Shown here: one piece after another, positions 6,661 to 10,269 of the stretch
How positions within the stretch are numbered: the first letter of the stretch is position 1
How the letters are laid out: every line of letters starts with the position of its first letter
From: Chloroflexi bacterium RBG_16_56_11
GTDB taxonomy: Bacteria; Chloroflexota; Dehalococcoidia; Dehalococcoidales; RBG-16-60-22
Direction: 5' to 3'
DNA length: 10,269 nt
Assembly: GCA_001796865.1 (NCBI GenBank)
Contig: MGNQ01000004.1
Coordinates: forward strand, 32,247-42,515
Position numbers and translations under genes: made by a program
The notes under the pieces: generated by a model
Database searches by the model: none
Told to the model about the DNA's origin: nothing
Seen by the model: only the letters and a program-made list of their open reading frames with translations

Positions 6661-7347
6661 TTGAACGTAACCAAAAAACTAAGGGGTTTGTCCCGGGAGC
6701 TTATTGCCCTGCGTATCGCCAACGAGCTCGAGGACGGGACATACGTCAACCTGGGTATCGGTATACCCACCCTGGTCTCGGACTGGATTGAAGGCCGGGA
6801 TATCGTCCTCCAGGCCGAGCTCGGGATGCTTAATACCGGACCGCTGGCCTCTAAAGATGATGTGGAGCAGGACCTGATTAATGCCTCCTGCCAGCCGGTC
6901 ACCGAGCTACCTGGCAGCTGTTATTTCTCTGAAAACGAATCGTTCTCCATGATACGCGGCGGCTATATGGATACCGCCGTCCTCGGGGCGCTCCAGGTCT
7001 CGGAAAAAGGCGACCTGGCGGGGTGGAACAATCCCGGCCGGGGCCTCCCCGATAATATCGGCAATATCGGCGGGTCCATGGACCTGGCCGTCGGCGCCAA
7101 GAAAGTCATCATCGCCATGATGCATGTCACCAATGACGGCGAATATAAAATAGTCAAAAAATGTTCCTATCCACTGACTGCTGAAGGCGTCGTCGACCTC
7201 ATCGTCACTGACCTTTCGGTTATCGAAGTCACCCCGAAAGGCCTGTTGCTGCGGGAGGTAGCCCCCGGGCTCACCGCCGCGGATGTTCAGTCGGTCACCG
7301 AGCCTAAGCTCATTGTCAGCCCCGACCTTAAAGAAATCCAGTTCTAG
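6661..7347 (+). CDS. 3-oxoacid CoA-transferase, subunit B
   Basis: This 228-residue B subunit carries the catalytic glutamate of family I CoA-transferases, which forms the glutamyl-CoA thioester. It is E53 in QAELGMLNTGP (51-61), where most relatives have ENG or EHG, so the residue after the glutamate is unusual. Other signatures are TYVNLGIGIPTLV (27-39), GNIGGSMDLAVGAKKVII (the conserved MDL.VGAK block), and KKCSYPLTAEGVVDLIVTDL near the C-terminal third. Start is TTG at 6661 after GGAGG at 6644-6648. It is the last gene of the PAS-STAS operon and is followed within 25 bases by a likely terminator. The gene pair is complete, and no other acyl-CoA enzyme lies in the window to reveal the pathway. 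Confidence 0.94.
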   Translation: MNVTKKLRGLSRELIALRIANELEDGTYVNLGIGIPTLVSDWIEGRDIVLQAELGMLNTGPLASKDDVEQDLINASCQPVTELPGSCYFSENESFSMIRGGYMDTAVLGALQVSEKGDLAGWNNPGRGLPDNIGNIGGSMDLAVGAKKVIIAMMHVTNDGEYKIVKKCSYPLTAEGVVDLIVTDLSVIEVTPKGLLLREVAPGLTAADVQSVTEPKLIVSPDLKEIQF

Positions 7348-7371
7348 GCTCGTTCCTCCGGTAATCCTTGG

Positions 7372-7403
7372 AAAAAATGCAGATTTCAAGTCTGTGCTTT
7401 TTT
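7372..7403 (+). terminator. Likely rho-independent terminator of the CoA-transferase operon
   Basis: An A-run (7372-7377), then the stem TGCAGAT (7378-7384) with GTCTGTG (7390-7396; G-U wobbles included), loop TTCAA, then C and a run of six Ts (7398-7403). The A- and T-runs can extend the pairing past a mismatch. The stem is weak but the layout is typical. It directly abuts the next promoter. Confidence 0.55.
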
Positions 7404-7413
7404 ATTCCCGCGG

Positions 7414-7422
7414 TGTTATAAT
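7414..7422 (+). promoter_or_regulatory. Extended -10 promoter for the DUF3795 gene
   Basis: TGTTATAAT is a perfect extended -10 (TG-N-TATAAT). There is no convincing -35 in the 7394-7400 region, which is part of the terminator, as is common for extended -10 promoters. Transcription would start near 7429. The same string recurs before asd. Confidence 0.55.
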
Positions 7423-7476
7423 CTTTCATCATATCTCTTGCGGAGCGCCTGCCCGTTAATGACAGGAAATAAAACC

Positions 7477-7926
7477 ATGGAAACAGAGCTAGTCGCCCCT
7501 TGCGGCATGAACTGCGCCATTTGTAGCAGCTATCTGGCGATGAAAAACGATTTAAAAAGAAAAGGATTCGGCAGGACTTACTGTGCCGGCTGCCGGCCCC
7601 GCGGTAAAAACTGCTCTTTTATGAAAAAGAGCTGCGCCCTGCTGGGAAATGGCCTGGTGCAGTTCTGCTATGAGTGCGCCGTGTTCCCCTGCGACAGATT
7701 AAAACGTCTCGATAAGCGGTACCGGACATTTTATCACATGAGCATGATTGAGAACCTGGAATATATTAAAGAGTACGGACTCGAGAGATTTTTAAAGGAA
7801 GACGAGGCTAAGTGGAGGTGCCCCGACTGCGGCGGGACTATTTGCTGCCACAATGGCGTCTGTTTTTCCTGCGGACTGGAAAAGCTGAGGAATAAAAAGA
7901 AGAGATACCGCTGGGAAGATGGATAG
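7477..7926 (+). CDS. Cysteine-rich DUF3795 family protein
   Basis: From the ATG at 7477 the protein has 149 residues, 16 of them cysteines. It opens with the family signature ELVAPCGMNCAICSSYLA (C9, C13, C16), continues with C36-xx-C39, C46, C53, C64-xx-C67 and C72, and ends with a zinc-ribbon-like pair C115-xx-C118 ... C129-xx-C132. The clusters suggest zinc or iron-sulphur binding; the family (DUF3795) has no settled function and is frequent in anaerobes. A basic tail (KLRNKKKRYR) closes it. The start has AGGA nine bases upstream (7464-7467); an ATG at 7459 or a TTG at 7438 in the same frame are less well supported alternatives. It appears to be a single-gene unit with its own extended -10 promoter. 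Confidence 0.85.
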   Translation: METELVAPCGMNCAICSSYLAMKNDLKRKGFGRTYCAGCRPRGKNCSFMKKSCALLGNGLVQFCYECAVFPCDRLKRLDKRYRTFYHMSMIENLEYIKEYGLERFLKEDEAKWRCPDCGGTICCHNGVCFSCGLEKLRNKKKRYRWEDG

Positions 7927-7938
7927 GCAACGAGAGAG

Positions 7939-7994
7939 CCCGTCCTGGTCCCACTGAGGTCACTACGAAGTGAAGACTCACCCTGGAGAGCGGG
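7939..7994 (+). other. Long imperfect hairpin downstream of the DUF3795 gene
   Basis: Five short helices nest in register: CCCG/CGGG (7939-7942 with 7991-7994), TCC/GGA (7943-7945 with 7985-7987), GGT/ACC (7947-7949 with 7980-7982), GAG/CTC (7956-7958 with 7977-7979) and TCAC/GTGA (7960-7963 with 7970-7973), around the loop TACGAA. Internal loops are asymmetric and no T-run follows, so this is not a classic terminator. It may be a 3' RNA structure or chance. Confidence 0.3.
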
Positions 7995-8035
7995 AAGAGT
8001 TAAACCTAAAATAACCAATGTAAGCATTTCCGCAT

Positions 8036-8041
8036 TATAAT
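8036..8041 (+). promoter_or_regulatory. Possible upstream -10 box before asd
   Basis: A perfect TATAAT, but it lacks the TG extension and a recognisable -35. It lies 34 bases before the better candidate at 8067-8075 and might be a second, weaker promoter. Confidence 0.25.
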
Positions 8042-8066
8042 CCGCTAAATGCTGTCGCTCCCCATA

Positions 8067-8075
8067 TGTTATAAT
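8067..8075 (+). promoter_or_regulatory. Extended -10 promoter for asd
   Basis: TGTTATAAT, a perfect extended -10, would start transcription near 8082, about 35 bases before the asd ATG. The 19 bases from 8067 match 16 of 19 bases from 7414 before the DUF3795 gene. No good -35 is visible. Confidence 0.55.
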
Positions 8076-8116
8076 CAATAATCATCGGTCTTTGCTGACC
8101 ATTGGAAAAGGAAAAG

Positions 8117-9205
8117 ATGGAAAGAAAAATTCAGGTCGGTGTTATCGGCGCCACCGGGATGGTCGGTCAAAAATTCCTTACCCTCCTCAAGGACCACCCC
8201 TGGTTCGAGGTCGTCTATCTGGCGGCGTCGCCGCAGTCGGCGGGTAAAAAGTATGCCGACGCCGTCGCTGGACGCTGGCACATGGACGAGGAAATACCGC
8301 CCGGTGTCCGCGATATCGGCGTCGAAAACGCCAGCGATGTGGCTAAAGCCTCTGGCCGGTGCCGCCTGGTGTTTTCGGCCGTTGAAATGGACAAGCAGGC
8401 CATCCTGGCCCTGGAGATGGAATATGCCGGCAAGGGAGTCGTCGTTGTGTCCAATAACTCGGCCCACCGCTCGACCCCGGATGTGCCGGTGATGATCCCG
8501 GAGATAAACCCCGGTCATCTTGATATCATCCCCGCGCAGAAAAAGCACTACGGCTGGGACCGCGGTTTCCTCGTCGTCAAGCCCAACTGCAGCATCCAGA
8601 GCTATATGCTGCCGGTCTATGCCCTGATGAAGGCGGGCTACGCCGTCGACCGTATCATCGTTACCACTTTGCAAGCCGTCTCCGGCGCCGGCTATCCCGG
8701 CCCGGCTTCGGTCGATTTAATCGACAACGTTGTCCCCTTCATCTCGGGCGAGGAAGAGAAGTCCGAGGACGAGCCGAGAAAAATATTCGGCAGGATAATA
8801 GAAGGCAAAATCGACCTTGATACCAGTATAAAAATCTCCGCTCATTGTAACCGCGTCCTGGTCACCGATGGCCACATCGCCTGCGTCAGCCTCGGTTTCG
8901 CCAGGAAAAAACCGGAGATGCCTGAAGTTATTGCTATCTGGCGCAGCTTCACGGCTTTACCGCAGGAGCTGAAGCTGCCCTCGGCGCCCGTGCCGCCTAT
9001 CATCTACCGCGATGAAATCAACCGGCCCCAACCCCGCAAGGACCGGGACGCCGGCAAGGGCATGGCCGTTACCGTGGGCCGACTCCGGAAATGCAACGTC
9101 TTAGATTACCGTTTTATTGGACTGCACCACAACACCGTCAGGGGTGCCGCCGGCGGGGCCGTCATCACCGCGGAACTGCTGGTGGCCAAGGGCTTTGTAA
9201 AGTAG
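8117..9205 (+). CDS. asd: Aspartate-semialdehyde dehydrogenase, archaeal/fungal type
   Basis: This 362-residue enzyme would reduce aspartyl-4-phosphate to aspartate semialdehyde with NADPH, the branch point to lysine, threonine, methionine and cell-wall diaminopimelate. The nucleotide loop is GVIGATGMVGQKF (8-20). The acyl-binding cysteine is C158 in KPNCSIQS. The block TTLQAVSGAGYPG (183-195) and GEEEKSEDEP (211-220) identify the archaeal/fungal subfamily instead of the common bacterial one. H253 in VTDGHI is the likely catalytic histidine, though the usual RVPVxDGHT is changed to RVLVTDGHI. The C-terminal HHNTVRGAAGGAVITAELL is intact. I chose ATG 8117, with AAGGA close upstream; a TTG at 8102 has no ribosome site. 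It stands alone, with its own promoter and terminator. Confidence 0.93.
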   Translation: MERKIQVGVIGATGMVGQKFLTLLKDHPWFEVVYLAASPQSAGKKYADAVAGRWHMDEEIPPGVRDIGVENASDVAKASGRCRLVFSAVEMDKQAILALEMEYAGKGVVVVSNNSAHRSTPDVPVMIPEINPGHLDIIPAQKKHYGWDRGFLVVKPNCSIQSYMLPVYALMKAGYAVDRIIVTTLQAVSGAGYPGPASVDLIDNVVPFISGEEEKSEDEPRKIFGRIIEGKIDLDTSIKISAHCNRVLVTDGHIACVSLGFARKKPEMPEVIAIWRSFTALPQELKLPSAPVPPIIYRDEINRPQPRKDRDAGKGMAVTVGRLRKCNVLDYRFIGLHHNTVRGAAGGAVITAELLVAKGFVK

Positions 9206-9228
9206 ACTGAGAATTTCTGGAAAAACGA

Positions 9229-9259
9229 GGGGCTTCTGAAAAGAAGCCCCTTTTGTTTT
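9229..9259. terminator. Rho-independent terminator, probably bidirectional
   Basis: GGGGCTTCT (9229-9237) and AGAAGCCCC (9242-9250) form a perfect nine-pair stem with a GAAA tetraloop, followed by TTTTGTTTT (9251-9259). On the other strand the stem is followed by TCGTTTTT (from 9221-9228), so it can also stop the convergent cupin gene, whose stop is at 9268. It follows the asd stop by 23 bases. Confidence 0.92.
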
Positions 9260-9267
9260 ATAAACTA

Positions 9268-9744
9268 TTATTTTTTATTTTTGGCAATGTACTTGAGTTT
9301 TGGGACTTTAGCTACGGTAGCGGGGCGAACGGATGCCTCTACGGTAACCCGGACATCGACGAAGATGAATGGCTTGCCGACGCGCTTGATATCCAGCGGG
9401 CAATGCATGACGTTCTTAGGGATAAAGATGTAGCAGGGATAGTTGATTTTCACGATCTTGTCGCCGAGTGTCATTTCAATATCGGCATCGAAGTCGGTGA
9501 AGTTATGAGTGTCGCCGATAAGATAGATCCACTGGTCGAAGGGGTGTTTGTGGGTCGGATTGCCCATCGATTCGGGTTTGGTGATGTGGGCGAACCCCAT
9601 TGCGAGGACTGATTCGGGAATATCCGTGGTGCCCAGCCCGGTAACCATAGGTTCGGTGATAGTATCATGGATCGATTTCCACGGTTTTAACTCGACGACG
9701 TTCGGTTCCCGTACAACGTTCTTTAGGTTATCCATTCCTGGCAT
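9268..9744 (-). CDS. Single-domain cupin protein, relative of the tandem cupin
   Basis: This 158-residue protein holds one cupin domain (about 45-132). Motif 1 is H65-K-H67-PFD-Q71, with glutamine where the usual metal-binding glutamate sits; motif 2 is P109-K-N-V-M-H114. Order and wording follow each repeat of the protein at 765-1688 (HxHxFD[EQ], IG.......F, IP[RK]..xH.PL, KPFI), so the two are probably distant members of one family. The first 45 residues, with NVVELKPWKSIHDTI, are a distinct N-terminal segment, and the tail is lysine-rich. There is no signal peptide. Start ATG at 9744 has AGGAGG five bases upstream (9755-9750). It ends at a shared terminator with asd and has its own candidate promoter. 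Function and substrate are unknown. Confidence 0.82.
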   Translation of the reverse strand: MPGMDNLKNVVREPNVVELKPWKSIHDTITEPMVTGLGTTDIPESVLAMGFAHITKPESMGNPTHKHPFDQWIYLIGDTHNFTDFDADIEMTLGDKIVKINYPCYIFIPKNVMHCPLDIKRVGKPFIFVDVRVTVEASVRPATVAKVPKLKYIAKNKK

Positions 9745-9749
9745 AAGCT

Positions 9750-9755
9750 CCTCCT
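9750..9755 (-). promoter_or_regulatory. Ribosome binding site of the single-domain cupin
   Basis: AGGAGG on the minus strand lies five bases before the ATG at 9744. It favours this start over a second in-frame ATG three codons further on. Confidence 0.75.
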
Positions 9756-9779
9756 TTTACCGGATTAAATATTTCTACT

Positions 9780-9808
9780 AATATAGGCTAATTTCGGGAT
9801 GAATGCAA
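9780..9808 (-). promoter_or_regulatory. Candidate promoter for the single-domain cupin
   Basis: On the minus strand TTGCAT (9808-9803) and TATATT (9785-9780, five of six) are 17 bases apart. The start would be near 9774, about 30 bases upstream of the ATG. The -35 is poor (three of six). Confidence 0.4.
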
Positions 9809-10026
9809 ATAATGGTATTGGTGTTTCATTTATTGAACATTGGCGGAGCTATCACGCATGGTCTATAAGGACTATTTGTTCCCACTCCTCTCTGGTAAAC
9901 CTGGCATCGATTAATGGTATCAAAAGTAAGTAAAATTGGGTGTAACTACGAAGGCGCTTCTTTCAGAACCTCGGAGGTCAGGCCAGTCGCCGGGCTTATC
10001 TTTTTGTTCGCGCCACAGTCCTATCG
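9809..10026. other. AT-rich gap with no convincing gene
   Basis: This stretch lies between the single-domain cupin's promoter and the stop of the right-edge gene, both on the minus strand. I see no clear terminator for the right-edge gene. GAAG-GCG-CTTC (about 9950-9960) is the only notable tiny hairpin. Two very short open frames are discussed under rejected items. A degraded gene end is possible but not shown. Confidence 0.4.
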
Positions 10027-10269
10027 CTACTTCTTCTCCGGCGGTGTTGGAGGCGCTTGCGGCGGGGGCATCGGTGGCGGCGGTCCCTGCTTGGTCTGCA
10101 GGGGTTTGCAGATGATTTCCGTGATGTGCAGGTCGGCCAGTCGCGTCGAAGGCGAGGCCAGCATTACCACGGCCGTATCGGCTCCACGACCCGAGCCTGC
10201 CACGACGACCACCTGTTCGCCCGGGGTCACGTGACCCCCGTCCGTGGCCATAAACACAATCTCGACGCA
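10027..10269 (-). CDS. C-terminal part of a PK_C (pyruvate kinase alpha/beta) domain-like protein
   Basis: The minus-strand frame is open from the window edge (10269) to a stop at 10027-10029, showing 80 C-terminal residues; the start lies outside the window. EQVVVVAGSGRGADTAVVML followed by DLHITEIICKP resembles stand-alone proteins with the C-terminal alpha/beta domain of pyruvate kinase, which in kinases binds allosteric ligands and is found alone in some Chloroflexota and other anaerobes. This match is from memory. The last 19 or so residues are a proline-rich tail (GPPPPMPPPQAPPTPPEKK), probably disordered. A GTG inside the frame at 10257 could be mistaken for a start, but the frame continues upstream. 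Function cannot be assigned; catalytic pyruvate kinase domains, if any, are not in view. Confidence 0.65.
   Translation of the reverse strand, partial: CVEIVFMATDGGHVTPGEQVVVVAGSGRGADTAVVMLASPSTRLADLHITEIICKPLQTKQGPPPPMPPPQAPPTPPEKK

Noticed and set aside
5033..6661. A 542-codon open frame on the minus strand.
   Set aside because: It is antisense to the PAS-STAS and CoA-transferase A genes, which have clear family motifs, promoter and ribosome sites. Its translation shows no recognisable domain; GC-rich codon use keeps the opposite frame open.
7438..7476. Longer DUF3795 starts at TTG 7438 or ATG 7459.
   Set aside because: The family similarity begins just after the ATG at 7477, which has AGGA at a usable distance; the upstream codons have poorer sites.
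7734..8078. A 114-codon minus-strand frame over the end of DUF3795 and the gap after it.
   Set aside because: It is antisense to a supported gene, ends in low-complexity residues and has no ribosome site or domain.
9858..9914. A plus-strand 18-codon frame starting with ATG (MVYKDYLFPLLSGKPGID).
   Set aside because: Too short, with a weak ribosome site and no support beyond an open frame; chance is the simplest explanation.
9852..9956. A minus-strand frame ending in IDARFTREEWEQIVLIDHA, which reads like a protein C-terminus.
   Set aside because: It is only about 33 codons between stops, with no ATG or ribosome site. A decayed gene end is possible but cannot be shown; searching those residues against proteins would decide.
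1..10269. Search for CRISPR repeats, toxin-antitoxin pairs, transposases, integrases, tRNAs and rRNAs.
   Set aside because: None was seen by eye. tRNA and repeat-finding programs would be needed to exclude small or degenerate cases.

Overview
The window looks like chromosomal DNA from an anaerobic bacterium, most plausibly an uncultured member of the Chloroflexota close to the Dehalococcoidia. This is an inference. It rests on an Elp3 of the short form known from Dehalococcoides, a MarR regulator of the kind common in that group, single-domain cupins, a DUF3795 protein, GC-rich coding sequence and AT-richer gaps. No tRNA, rRNA, CRISPR array, insertion sequence or phage gene was seen. All eleven complete genes appear intact, and genes cut by the window edges lie at both ends.

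Layout, left to right. At 1-585 a minus-strand MarR regulator leads into a partial gene of unknown function. It is divergent, across a control region with an inverted repeat, from a tandem-cupin protein (765-1688). A potentially structured gap follows, then elp3 (1840-3228), a tRNA wobble-uridine modification enzyme. It meets tail-to-tail, with a 2-base gap, a minus-strand pair whose genes overlap: an MBL-fold hydrolase and a minimal HExxH zincin (3231-4386). A flavodoxin (4529-4975) is divergent from that pair.

A strong sigma70-type promoter at 4997-5026 appears to drive a three-gene operon: a PAS-STAS sensor related to stressosome RsbR, then the A and B subunits of a family I 3-oxoacid CoA-transferase. 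Both subunits start with TTG, and a likely terminator ends the operon at 7372-7403. Next come a cysteine-rich DUF3795 protein and an archaeal-type aspartate-semialdehyde dehydrogenase (asd). The promoters of these two genes share almost the same extended -10 string. A perfect GAAA-loop terminator at 9229-9259 separates asd from a convergent single-domain cupin that resembles the repeats of the first cupin. The right edge holds the C-terminal part of a protein resembling the pyruvate kinase alpha/beta (PK_C) domain.

The items most worth a second look are: the bicupin with one complete and one degraded metal site, plus its single-domain relative; the PAS-STAS protein that has lost both RsbR phosphorylation positions and is tied to a CoA-transferase; and two gaps that could fold into structured RNA (1717-1785 and 7939-7994). 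I see housekeeping and accessory metabolism, not an obvious defence or mobile system.
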